A stretch of 64,000 nt of DNA, taken from contig NC_135557.1 in NCBI RefSeq assembly GCF_964340395.1, positions 11,436,046 to 11,500,045 of the forward strand. The letters are read 5' to 3'. The notes below the pieces were generated by a model. It made no database searches and was not told the origin of the DNA. It saw only the letters and a list, made by a program, of their open reading frames with translations. The stretch comes from Glandiceps talaboti (lineage: Eukaryota; Hemichordata; Enteropneusta; Spengelidae). The position numbers and the translations under genes were made by a program. The number at the start of each line of letters is the position of its first letter. Position 1 is the first letter of the stretch. Shown here piece after piece: positions 28,083-39,249 of this stretch.

Positions 28083-31000
28083 CTATTCATTTGTTAAAGC
28101 GACGAGCAGTTTACGATTGCACGTATAACCGATTCTTGCATGCTGGGCGTACATATTATCATAGACCAAGACATCAGATTTCTGCATCTGAAAACCAACT
28201 GCTGTCTGCCACAGGACATCACGAATATGCTGGATAACTTCGGGTTCAATTTCACTTCCATCACCATAGCCACTGTGGTAGGGGTATTGCCAATTTGGGA
28301 TGTCCAAGTCAACAAAGTTTGGATGATTAAAGAAATACGATGCGTGATGAATAGTAATTTGGTTATACCATACACGTTCACCTTTTGCAAAAAACAAACA
28401 AACAAACAAATGGATTGAGTGTCACTTCAATATCTATGCATAAAAAAGGAAGGTGAACATCAACTGAGACTGTTAGTACAAACAAGTCACGTCGTAGGCT
28501 TTGTCCAACTTCAACTTGAGGACAGATTTTTTTTTATTTAGAATAGAAACCAGAATACAAAGTTCGTTTACTGACCTGTCAATGGATGTCTTCGGAATAC
28601 AGGTAGACTGTACCAGTAAAACAACGTATCATTCACCTCCCAACGATATTCAAATCCATTATCTTCCAAATATGTCACTACTTCGGTTTTGTCGTCGGTT
28701 TGAAAAGTCTACAAAGGAACAAAATGCTAACATCTTATGAACGACTAAATAACTTTATACTGTCGCGTACATAATGGCCTGGGACTTTTCTGCATGTAAA
28801 ATAATTCAGGTTGTCACTAGACCTGGAAGGATAGAGGTTGCAAATCTGAATGATTTAATTCTATGAGTTTATCAAGTATGTAATGGATTGTATGTTTTCC
28901 AGAGAGTTGGGTAAGTATAAAGGACCGATGTGTCGATATTGATCAGAGCCAGGGGTAATAATAGTAAAGCACTTTGAGCACAGAGTGAGGAAGAGCTACA
29001 TTCAAACTAACATTATTATCATTGTTGTTGGTATTATTATTTGTTACAAATAGTGGTAATATTAAGATGATACACCATATGGTAGACGACTTTGACCATG
29101 CAACACACGGAGTTCATATAGGGCCAAGGCCTATGAAACCTATATAGAGTATTACAGATTTGTTAGGTCCTCATATTGGACAAAGGTATTGTGAACATAC
29201 AGGAAAAATTGGTCACTTTACATTTTTTTAAAATAGTTGGATTTTGGCCAAACTATTTTTTAAAGTTGTGATTTGATACAATTGGAATTGTCGAGACACT
29301 GACGCCTGATTGCAAATTGGGCCTTTAAATGTATGTTTAATTCACCATGCATAAACCAAGATATTGTCTTTGAACAGAAAATATTGATTATCTACCCTGG
29401 CCGATGTAATTAAGTCACGACCATCCGTGTCTACGTCGAAATATATGTCTAAACTTTATAAATCGTCATTATGTGCTCCCGCTTGTTCATAAATTATGCT
29501 TGAAGAGGTACACTTATATAGTACCCAAACCTTTGTAGTTAGCAGAAAAGATACTCTGGCCTAAGGATGTGTAACTACTCATCCATAGACAAGGTGACAG
29601 GGACCCTTAGGCCACTCGTCTTTTCATTGGGTAAACTTGAAAATAATATTGACCCCAGCCTAGAAATAAAATATATATTATCTATGATTATCAATACTCA
29701 CTTGTTGCCAACTTCGATGCGAATCGTTCGTTTTCTTGCAGCCAACATAATTGTAATATCTAACTCCAAGTCTCTCGAATTTGTCAACAACTTCTTTATT
29801 TAGTTTCGGTAATATATCTCTCACGTCTGCTATCACACTTTCCCCTCCACACCCTGGTGTAGCAGGATGATCACAGTAAAACAATACCTGTATAATAAAG
29901 AAAGTATCGATGCAGATGTAAACTGAATAGATGAAAGTAGGCATACTGTAATAGAATAGGAATTTTAGAATTCATGTACAAAAGTTTGAATCAGTTTATT
30001 TGTTCTGTTGTGTGTTGTTATCACATTAATTACGAAAAGTAATACAAATGCACGTATCAAATGAATACTCTGCTGACTGCAAATGACGTTTACTAGTCAA
30101 CAGTTGCTAGTGCTGTTGCCCACGTAGCTATTGAATGGTAACGTCATATGTGCATGCATACATGTTTTCGAAATAAACAAACTTGGCAGCTCCTGTTGGC
30201 TCTGCGAATTACAAGAGCATAGAAACTTCACTTTTTATTTCTTGGGACAAACTTGCCACCCTTGTTCCAGACAAGGATTCGGAATGAACATTTGTTAATT
30301 TACTATTTACTAAAGGTGTACAATTTTCTATGTCCCTGTTGTCTTCTGAACTATCGTCACTGTTGCCATGTGTTAACCATAGGGAACAGTGTGCTTAAAG
30401 AGTTAGAATGTAGTAGGTGCGTTTGATAGCACATTTCGAGCTCGTGTAACATTATAATTCAGTTTCCCCCCTGCCTGTGGGTTAATCCAACACAGGCTGT
30501 TTCCATCACGCTCAGGAAACAGTCTGTGTTTGGGTGACCAACAGTCCCTCGAGAAAACAGACGTATGATTAGAATAGATTAGATTAGATTGGGTTGGTAT
30601 ATTTTATTGTCCATAAGAAACCATGAAAATTCGTGTTGGCACAGGCAAACATCAAATGTAATAAAAGACAAGATACTAGTACAGTCAAAAACACCAATGT
30701 AAAACTGAGGGTATACATTAAATTTAAAAAAAATAAAAATATGAAAGTGCTTGCTTGTGGTACAGAAAAATGACTAAGACGAATAATATGACAATTTGCA
30801 TTTACTCTTTGCAATATAAGTGCTCATTTGGCTGTCGCTCTGGGTGCTGTCTTGTTGCTAGGTATATTTGCATACATATTTGAATGTTTATTCATTTGTC
30901 TATTTAATCCCTGTTGTTATCTTTGCAATAAATGTGATCAATTATCTGTTGCTATCGGCGGGGTCTTGATGCGAGGCATATTTACATACATTTTAATTTA

Positions 31001-32529
31001 TTCATTTGTCTACTAAATTCTTTATCCTCACAAGATACGTGATCATTCGGCTGTTGCCATGGACGTGGTCTTGTTGCTAAGCATATTTGCATACATTTTA
31101 TGAGTGTTTATTGACTTTATTGGTTATATCATTATCTTAGTGAAAAACAACACCGTTTGGCTGTTGATATGGGCGTGATCATGGGTGCTAGGGATATTTG
31201 CATACATTTTTGGAATGTTTACTCACTTGCCTACCAGATGATGTTATTTGACTAAAATATACTTCCATTTGGTTGTTGCGAAGGGCGTGTCATGGTTGCT
31301 AGGGCCAATTGTGTGAAACTATTTGGATACATTTTTTTGACCAAAATTCAATTGTTTATACCTAATATGCATATTACTGATTGAGATCATTATATGCTGA
31401 ATATTTCTTCATCTATACACCCCCAGATGCATCCCCATTAAATTTCAGCCCAATCTGTTCAATCAGCCCAAAGTTTTGGATTTTTGACCAAAACGACACA
31501 TTTTAGCCCTAATTTGCATATCACTGATGGAATCATCATGTCATGAACAAATCTTAATTCACTTACCCCTAAGAATGTTTCCACCAACTTTCAGGCAAAT
31601 CTGTCCGTTAGTTTTGGAGTTTACGTTTTTTGACTAAAAATCACGTTTTGACCCAAAACGCATATCTCTGATGTGATCATTTTCATTTAAACAATTTTCC
31701 AACTAAAAACCCAAAGAAACCTTACCCCCCAAATATTAAAGCAATCGGTCCAGCAGATTTTGACTTAAGTTGTTTACACACACACACACACGCACATACA
31801 GAGGCAGACAGACACTTAGCCATGCATATAGCACTACTGAATCTTCAGTTCAGTTGTGCTCAAAAGAGACCTCCCCTCCTTGCAATTACTGAAGGCTCCC
31901 TAACTAACCTTCATTGGAGGACGACTGCTGTATGCCATTTCATTGTGTGGCTCTATGGTATAAATAGGTGGGTCATTATCAGTGGCAGTGAATACCAAGT
32001 CGCTGATCTCATGTCTTGCCCCATTACCTCCAGCATAGCTTGCACTTTGATAGCCTAATGCTTTAACAAACCGTGAGAAGTCGTCGGCATTCTTCAATGG
32101 TAACCTTTTAAAAAGAATGGTCCCATAGTTGTGAAGTCGTTCATCTATTATGGCACGAGCTCTTTCCGCCCACGTTTCAATCGAAAAATTCGATGATGCT
32201 GCTTCATAAACTGCTGGCCTGTTTTCCCTGGGACATGCCAGATACTGGGGTAAATTGTGGCCAGGAAATGTTGATCCAGGAAGCCATTCTCTTTCCGCTA
32301 TGCGAGGCTGGAAATGGGGCTTCGTAATCTCAACACATTTGTGATAAACGAAGCTGCCTCTTGCACTCACATGCACACTGTGATCTCTATATGCCATGGG
32401 ATGTCGAACACTTGATACCAATCCACTGTTAACCTTCCATGGTGAAATTCGTTTACTAGCCATAAACAGAAATGTGTGAATCGGCTTCATACATGTTGCA
32501 TTGGTCGTAATGATTCCATACAGTGCCAT
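28083..32529 (-). CDS. TauD/TfdA-family Fe(II)/2OG dioxygenase, clavaminate-synthase-like, intact copy 2
   Basis: Exons N 31909-32529, M1 29702-29887, M2 28576-28708 and C 28083-28381 join in frame to 412 residues with exactly the exon lengths and phases of the 13686-21385 copy. The iron triad (HxE in EPHNEMAY; His in YAQHARIGY) and the 2OG Arg are present. About 15 of 207 residues differ in exon N and 7 of 99 in exon C from copy 1. Most differences are away from the iron ligands, which fits a maintained protein. The M1-N intron (29888-31908) carries a LINE 3' tail and a tandem repeat. A TIR element (32646-35194) begins 117 bp upstream of the ATG and must have replaced or displaced the ancestral upstream region. 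Substrate unknown. Confidence 0.9.
30566..30800 (-). mobile_element. LINE/SINE 3' tail
   Basis: On the minus strand the segment ends in AATAAAATATACCAACCC followed by (TCTAA)n-like pentamers, the pattern of a non-LTR retrotransposon tail. No coding frame. It lies in the M1-N intron of dioxygenase copy 2. Confidence 0.5.
30825..31310 (+). repeat. Diverged ~110-150 bp tandem repeat
   Basis: Four to five copies of a unit with the pattern GCTGTTGCNATGGGCGTG ... TTGCTAGG ... ATATTTGCATACATTTT ... TTTATTCATTTGTCTA. The copies differ by many substitutions, so the array is old. It is intronic in dioxygenase copy 2. Confidence 0.75.
31311..31825 (+). repeat. Dispersed-repeat-like segment ending in (CA)n
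   Basis: Two or three loosely similar blocks of the form 'TTTTTGACCAAAA...TTGCATAT.ACTGAT...', then GCAATCGGTCCAGCAGATTTTGAC followed by a CACACA and GGCAGACAGACA tail. The ending resembles the GGTCCAGGCATCTCCAAG-GGACGGAC ending at about 5350-5426, which suggests related dispersed elements. Confidence 0.45.
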
Positions 32530-33023
32530 GTTTTCTTGCTGACGTGCCCTGTCACGTGTCAACAGCGGTCATGAACCCAGGGTTACATATTTGTCCGTGT
32601 TTGCACGTAGCTGAGTTGCCAGACCTTCGGGTTTTCGTCTCAGTAGTGGGTTTTCACCTAAGCGGAGACGAACGATATATGCAGACGGCAAACTATTGAT
32701 ATGCAAATACGAACGTAAGCATGAATAGATGCCACGTATAAATCGACTAAAACCTCATTAAGCTATTGACAATATTTAACGTCTTCAGCTCGAGTGGGTG
32801 AAAGAGAATGTTTCCTTTGTCAAGAAACTTGCATTTCATTATCACAAGCTTACAGATTTGTCAATACATTTCTTGTACACCTGTTTGATGAATTAAAAGA
32901 ACATGGCGATTGGTTGATGGGCTTGGAATTGCAAGCTTGAGACGAGAACGTATTGATTTTGCATGATTTGAACCATCTGTTCACTTTCCTTCTGATTCTT
33001 TTTAAATATAGAATTCATGTAAT

Positions 33024-33323
33024 ATGTTAGAATTAGTTATCAAAGTAATTCGAACACGTGCTCCAGGGAATTGTCGTGAAAAAATGGCCGGGTGCGGATG
33101 TGTTATCCGGGTTCCTGTGACACGTACCGAACGTCCGATTTTGGAAGCTATGGGTCAGTATTCTAACAATTATCAACTGGTAGCAGATCATGTCCGTGCA
33201 AATGTACGCATTCTTTCTCGAGATGTGCAGGACAATTACATTATTCGTTCTGCTACTGTAGTAAGACGTAGAATAAGGGATGTTGTCCAACGTCATCAGA
33301 AAAGTAATTGTTCGCACAAATAG
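33024..33323 (+). CDS. Unrecognised 99-aa open frame inside the TIR element
   Basis: ATG start, no repeat translation, basic C-terminal half. The stretch ILEAMGQYSNNYQLVADHV, followed by a basic region, loosely resembles the spacing of a Myb/SANT-like helix-turn-helix. The resemblance is weak and I do not assign a family. If real, it could be a DNA-binding protein or transposase remnant of the host element. Confidence 0.3.
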   Translation: MLELVIKVIRTRAPGNCREKMAGCGCVIRVPVTRTERPILEAMGQYSNNYQLVADHVRANVRILSRDVQDNYIIRSATVVRRRIRDVVQRHQKSNCSHK

Positions 33324-33659
33324 GAAACGACCAGAATTTATGACAGGGTGGACTCGGAATATTGTGATCATGTTGAACACGTTATGATTATTGATACCTT
33401 GATAGCCAGTTATAAAGGAAGTATAGTGGGTTTCGTAATGGTACTGGTCGACAATAACACAACAACCCGATCGTCGAATACATAAGTCATGACTACATCA
33501 ACGTTCGTTAAAGTTTCACAGCTTTTTGCAACACTTTTGGACTGGAAATCGGTTATTTGTTCCCGGCTCCTTCGCCTAATTGGTTTCATGCATTCACAAA
33601 ACAAGTTACTTGACTGTGCAGACAGGGAAAACAAATAGAAACAAAAATATGATAGCCTT

Positions 33660-34330
33660 ATGCAAATAAAATGCGACGTATAAATCGACGAAACTCATTA
33701 TCTTTTGACAATATTTAACGTCGACGAAAGTGGACGTATGCAAATTTTAGAACGAAAACAGACGAAAACACATTTTAGAACGAAAGCCGACGAAAATATA
33801 TTGTTATGCAAATACAGTGACTTATAAATCGACTTGGCCACCGAAAAGCTCATTAATCTATTGACAATATTTAACGTCGACGAAAGTGGACGTATGCAAA
33901 TTTTAGAACGAAAACACATTTTAGAACGAAAGCCGACGAAAATATATTGTTATGCAAATACAGTGACTTATAAATCGACTTGGCCGACGAAAAGCTCATT
34001 AATCTATTGACAATATTTAACGTCGACGAAAGTGGACGTATGCAAATTTTAGAACGAAAGCCAACGAAAATATATTGTTATGCAAAGACAGAGTGACGTG
34101 TAAATCGACATGGCCGACGAAAAGCTCATTAATCTATTGATAATATTTAACGTCGACGAAAGTGGACGTATGCAAATTTTAGAACGAATACATTTAGAAC
34201 GAAAGCCGACGAAAATCCATTGTTATGCTAATACGTGCAACGGATAAATCGAAATGACCAACGAAAAGGTCAATAATCAATTGACATATTTGTCTCCAAC
34301 GAAAGTTGATGTATGGAAATTAACATGACA
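33660..34330 (+). repeat. 130-156 bp tandem repeat inside the TIR element
   Basis: Units share TCGACGAAAGTGGACGTATG, starting at 33721, 33877, 34023 and 34153 (spacings 156, 146, 130). Each unit also carries ATTGACAATATTTAACG, which recurs near both element ends, so the array grew from the subterminal sequence. Confidence 0.85.
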
Positions 34331-34404
34331 AAGAGTAAGTACAAGTAATGGTACGATATGGTTGCGTAACTGTGCTGCTCGACTACGTTCTGGGGAGAAT
34401 CACC

Positions 34405-34465
34405 AGAGCTTGTTGAATTCCAAGTACATGTATATTATACATGTACTTGGAATTCAACAAGCTCT
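34405..34465. repeat. Perfect 30-bp-arm palindrome with 1-nt centre
   Basis: The left arm 34405-34434 and right arm 34436-34465 are exact reverse complements around a single T. The arms start AGAGCTTGTTG and end at GTACATGTATA. Confidence 0.95.
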
Positions 34466-35194
34466 GTTGAGCTATAACTATAACTATGTTTTACTACTTT
34501 TACTCTGGAGTTTCACCTCTGACAAATAAAGGTTGCCACAAATAAAGGTTGCCACAAAAAATGTCTTGTCAAATTCATGGAATTAAAGCAGAACATAAGT
34601 AGCACCATTACCGTTCTTCACTTCCACTTTGAAAGCAACCAGGCTAGACAACCAACGAACGCATGTCAAATGAGGATTAACGGTTTATTTCCGTGAATAT
34701 TTCGACCTTTTAATTTTCATGGTTCGTACTTTCTAATTATTATGTCAGTAAAATATTAGATCTTAGAGAGAAGTCTCTAAATGCCCTTGCTAATCAACAC
34801 AGTTCTACTCTTTGTCTAGATACAGTGCAAAGTTTGTCTTCCGATACTTCAATATTTCAATGGACATCTCATTATAATTTGCATGCCAGAGTCTTTCAAC
34901 GTTAGCCAATGACGCTACAATGTTCTAAAGTTGAGAGAACACCTGTTTCTAAAACCGCCGGCTACTGCTACAGTGTCTGAGCAATACCACAATTTTTGAT
35001 TGGTGGAATCTAAAGATTTGCATATAGAATTACAGATGGTTTCAATGACGTTAAATATTGTCAAAAGACTAATGAGTCTGTATTGTTGTTTAGGTCGTGT
35101 TCAGTCAGGTTAACGTCCGTATTTGCATATGAATATCTCATTAACGAGGGGATCGTAGTTGACCGTCGGTATAAGTGCTTAGGTGAAAACCCGC

Positions 35195-36544
35195 TAGTGA
35201 TACGTATACGATGCGATGTGTGTCAGAACGTCGCTTTATCGAGGATGGAACATCGGCGTTGGGCTCTCGAAAAGAAAGAAAGCCTGAAAGTCTAGCAGCA
35301 AGCCCATGTTACATGTCCGTATACCCTGACATTAATGTGTTGTCATATCACTTTAGCATAAAACTGCAAGACCAAAGAGTTGTGTTGTGTCATGTTTCAT
35401 ATGTTGGCAATCGGTCGTTATCATTCAGAAATTTTGGGCGATATTGAAAACCACCCCTCCCTATCATTATATGGTTAGATCGTACAGTTGATTATGTAGG
35501 CTACCTGTGTCATAGATTACAGTTAGACATTTAAACAACCGTCACACGGTTTATTGTTCATAAAGTACTGGATCAAAAGAATCACAATTTCTGATAGAAA
35601 GCTAGAAGCAGTAAATAAAGGAGACCCATAGCCTCAGATTTTCAATAAAGTTGTATTGTTAAATATCGAACAAAGAAGGCTTAAAGTTTGGGTCAAAGAT
35701 GACACAAGGTTATAGGTACTGTAATTTCAATGGCTACATAGCCGAGACAGCAAGTCATGGGGAGCAATTGTTTAGTCTATTACCATGACTTTAACAATAT
35801 CACTTGTTCTTCTTGTTCTTCTCTTTATTGTTTTATGTTGGGACTTGCTCTCAGCTATTTTTATGGAGTCATTAAAACACACAACCACGTTTGTTTGGTA
35901 AAATCCAGGGACCACTTGACAGAGCTATGATGCAGGGTCATTTAACAGTCCTGTGGAACTATCAATGCTTTCCCAGTCAAACCACATGATATATCATGGT
36001 CACCCAGACTCTTCAAATACAGCATATATATGCTGGCTCACTGTGAGTAATTGTCCCGGACTGTTTGTTTCATCCAACCAGGTATTCACCCAATATTGGC
36101 ACTCGTTTTGTGAGTGAAAGATGGTAGACTTATACAGCCTTCTCATCGAGTCATGATTAGTAGAACACTACTTTTGGAAACAGATTGAAAAATATGTGTC
36201 CAGTCGGATTCAAGCCCATGACCTCTAGACTGACAACTAAACGCAAGCTCTGACCAGTACCCCAGTGCTAATGATGAGCTCTAACCGCTACTTCCACAGG
36301 GAGCCGTTTCAGTTTCAGAGAGTTGATATAAATAGTGCAGTATAAGAGAATACGGTAGCAATGTCTATAGTGTTTATATCTTGCGTTCAACGAACGTGAT
36401 ACATAAAGTCACGTTGGTGTATCCCATTCGACGGATTGTTATGATATTCAATATAATATTAATATTTTATGATGCCGTGGAAACTGAGTAACACCTAATA
36501 TATGAATAAATATTTAAGGCTCTGATGGGTACCTTTGAAGGCGT
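35195..36544. other. Intergenic, no gene seen
   Basis: AT-rich sequence with no recognised coding family and no obvious repeat. Short open frames at 35083-35447 overlap the element end and look fortuitous. Confidence 0.4.
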
Positions 36545-36885
36545 ACCTGTTAGGTGAAAGTTCAACAGGGCAAGCAAACAACTGAATTGGATAATAAAAC
36601 TTGCAACATAATAATGGAGTACAGAGACTTGTATTACAATTTGATCATTTGATAAGAACAGTCGTACGGCTTAACATAAATTGTTCACATTCACAAACAA
36701 AATTCAAGTTCTCCTGGTATTTCATGTACACATGAAGAAGCAATAAAACTGTACCTTATCAAAAGATTAAATTTTAAACAAATCTCTGCTGTTGCAATAT
36801 GCTATACCAATGTTATACATCCAATTCATTAGTTTGCATACGTTCCCTGTTTGTAACAGTTTCTTTCGCCAATGCTTTGAATTCG
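36545..36885. mobile_element. Foldback element (two head-to-head copies of a ~170-bp repeat)
   Basis: The left half runs in the same direction as the solo copy at 7557-7765 and the right half runs opposite. Shared words are ACAGGG, GAATTGGAT, GTTGCAA / TTGCAAC, GTACATGAAAT and its reverse complement. This is the layout of a MITE-like foldback with a very short centre. Confidence 0.55.
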
Positions 36886-37489
36886 GTTTAATTGTTAAAC
36901 ACTCATATACATTATCTGCTTGTTATATTGGCTGCGTGTATGGTGCTCTGAGAACCAAATGTACCACACTCACTCACTCACTCACTCAGTCAAGAAGCCA
37001 AAGGTTACTGGAAATGATGCAAATGAAATACTTTGTTACAGACAAATAATTGTTAAATAATCATAAAATCATAGACAAATGATCAAATAATGGTGGCTTA
37101 ATTATAACGCAATCAAATAATTATTAATTGAGTACAAAATAATGATAAAGCCGTGAACTAATCCTTAAATAACGATGATATAATGAATAAAATAATTACA
37201 AAATAAGGATAAAACCGTCAATTAATGATACAACGGTAATAAAATAATAAGATAAAAAAAATGATAAATATCTATCAAATAACCAATAAATCAATAAATC
37301 GATCAGTCGATCGAAATATCAGTTGCATACTAGATTCTTCCTATGGATCTTGAAACATAGATAAAAAGTAATTATAGTGTATGGTGGTGTGCAATACACC
37401 CACACCAGTAATACACCATTTCTTAAAAATAAAACAGCAGAATCATGAATGGCGTGATGTTAGTTCAAAATTCATATCACCTAATAAAT
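36886..37489. other. AT-rich spacer with degenerate AATAAT repeats
   Basis: Includes (CACT)n at about 36966-36986 and a long stretch of AATAAT/AATGATAA words (37040-37300). No gene seen. Confidence 0.5.
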
Positions 37490-38360
37490 TACGCGCGTTG
37501 CTCCAACAATCAAACGAACCACGTGATACGCACTCCTTAATGTCAAAGGTAAAAGGAAGTGAAGTCAGATTTTGAACAGATGAGTCTGGGGCGAGTTGAA
37601 AATCACCATGTTCATAGTGTGATGAATCGCCGAGAGAGACGAATTGTCGGGTTAAAAATGAGACTAATAGCTGTGGAACCAGTAGTCCGGCCGCATTACA
37701 GCACATACTATTTTTTTTGTGTGTAATGCATTCCCTTAAACAATTTCTGAGAAATTAATTTATTGAATTTCATTACTTACACACATTACTGATCTATAAC
37801 GTTCAATATAATATACCGCAAATTACACGTATAGTTTTTTCATACATAACACCATAGAGGGCAGCCTTTCATGGAAACATCACATCAAACAAGGTGCAAA
37901 TAAAGCAAACGAGATGCAAGGCCTCCTTAAAAGAAACATTAAACAGCAATTTTGAAAGAAACTGCTTCCAAAACCCTCGTCCCTTCAAAATTAAAATAGT
38001 GTGCAAATATATGATCCCCACTATTAGTATTAAGTAACAAATGATCACTAGAGAGAATACAGCACTATTCAGCACGATTAGTTATACACATTTACAAACA
38101 TGAAGCTAGTGTCACAGATATATTTAAAAGTGGTATAACTTGAAATTCGAAATAAAACAATCTTCTGCTAAACACTATCTACAAGAAGTGGCGTGCTCTC
38201 ACGTCCCCACCGTTAAACTTGATCCAACACATTCAGTCAGAGTTACAATACGAAGCACCGGTCCACACAATATGTGGAAGTCTAAAGCCCTTAGACTTGG
38301 TCAATAGAATAATTATAGAATGTGTGTGACTATATATGTTTCAATTGAGCGAACCATTTT

Positions 38361-38404
<44 letters not shown>

Positions 38405-38543
38405 GTCAGTCAGACAGAATATTTTTTAAAAAATACGTAAGTTATAAAGGGTTGAAATATTACCATTCGTACAATGTGTGCAGTCACAATGACACTAAAA
38501 TGCGAATGTGTGATGTTAGAGTAAGTTTAGACTCCTTAGTTTG
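37490..38543. repeat. Unit 3 shared 3' flank
   Basis: Paralogous to 11926-13685 and 26366-28082 but more diverged and shorter. A (GACA)n array (38364-38415) sits near its end at the place where the other units read GACAGTCAAACAGGCAGACA, so the array grew from a pre-existing seed. Confidence 0.7.
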
Positions 38544-39109
38544 CTAGTCATTTGTTGAAGCGACTAGCAGTTTACGTTTGAATGTGTATCCGATTCTTGC
38601 ATGCTGGGCGTAAATATTATCATAGACCAATACATCAGATTTCTGCATCTGAAAACCAACTGCTGTCTGCCACGAATATGCTGAATAACTTCAATTTCAA
38701 TTTCACTTCCATCACCATAGACACTGTGGTAGGGGTATTACCAATTTGGGATGTCCTTGTCAGCAAAGTTTGGATGGTCAAAGAAATACGATGCATGTTG
38801 ACTAGTAATTTGGTTGAACCATACACATTCACCTTTTGGGGAAAACAAACAACAAGATTGCGTTTCATTTCGAAATGTATTCATTAAATAAGAAGGAAAA
38901 CATTAACTCAGGCTGTTACTAGAAATAAGGTACATTGTAGACTATTCTCCAAAGGTAACTTGATGACAAAAATTGTTATATTTAGAATAGCAGAATAGAA
39001 AGTTTGTTTACTAACCTGTCAATGGATGTGTTCGGAATGCAGGTTGATTTTGCCAATAAAACAGTGAGTCGTTCTCCTCCCAACGATATTCAAATCTATG
39101 ATCTTCCCA
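38544..39109 (-). pseudogene. Decayed dioxygenase copy: exon C and partial exon M2
   Basis: Exon C (38544-38832) is 289 nt instead of 299. The missing ten bases fall in the segment that encodes VIQHIRDVLWQT in the intact copies and shift the frame. Exon M2 (39016-39109) keeps its donor side but ends after 94 of 133 nt. No N or M1 exon follows; a LINE starts within about 150 bp. The copy cannot make the full active site. Confidence 0.85.
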
Positions 39110-39249
39110 ATTCTTCTGTCGTGAATTACATTTATTGATTCATATTTTGTGTTATACGTTGTTGTTGTTGTTGTTAACATTGTTGCCGTTTCTGATGAAC
39201 TCATTATATAGTCATACGTCATACATAATCAACCAATCAGCACGCAGCC

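Larger units (their letters stand above)
32646..35194. mobile_element. 2.55-kb TIR DNA element with internal tandem repeats
   Basis: Perfect 16-bp inverted termini GGGTTTTCACCTAAGC (32648-32663 and reversed at 35177-35192), with weaker similarity running about 140 bp inward (ATATGCAAATACG, ACAATATTTAACGTC). A TA dinucleotide flanks each end, compatible with a TA target duplication. Inside are tandem units (33660-34330), a 61-bp palindrome (34405-34465) and one open frame (33024-33323). No DDE transposase is recognisable, so the element is probably non-autonomous. Confidence 0.65.
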
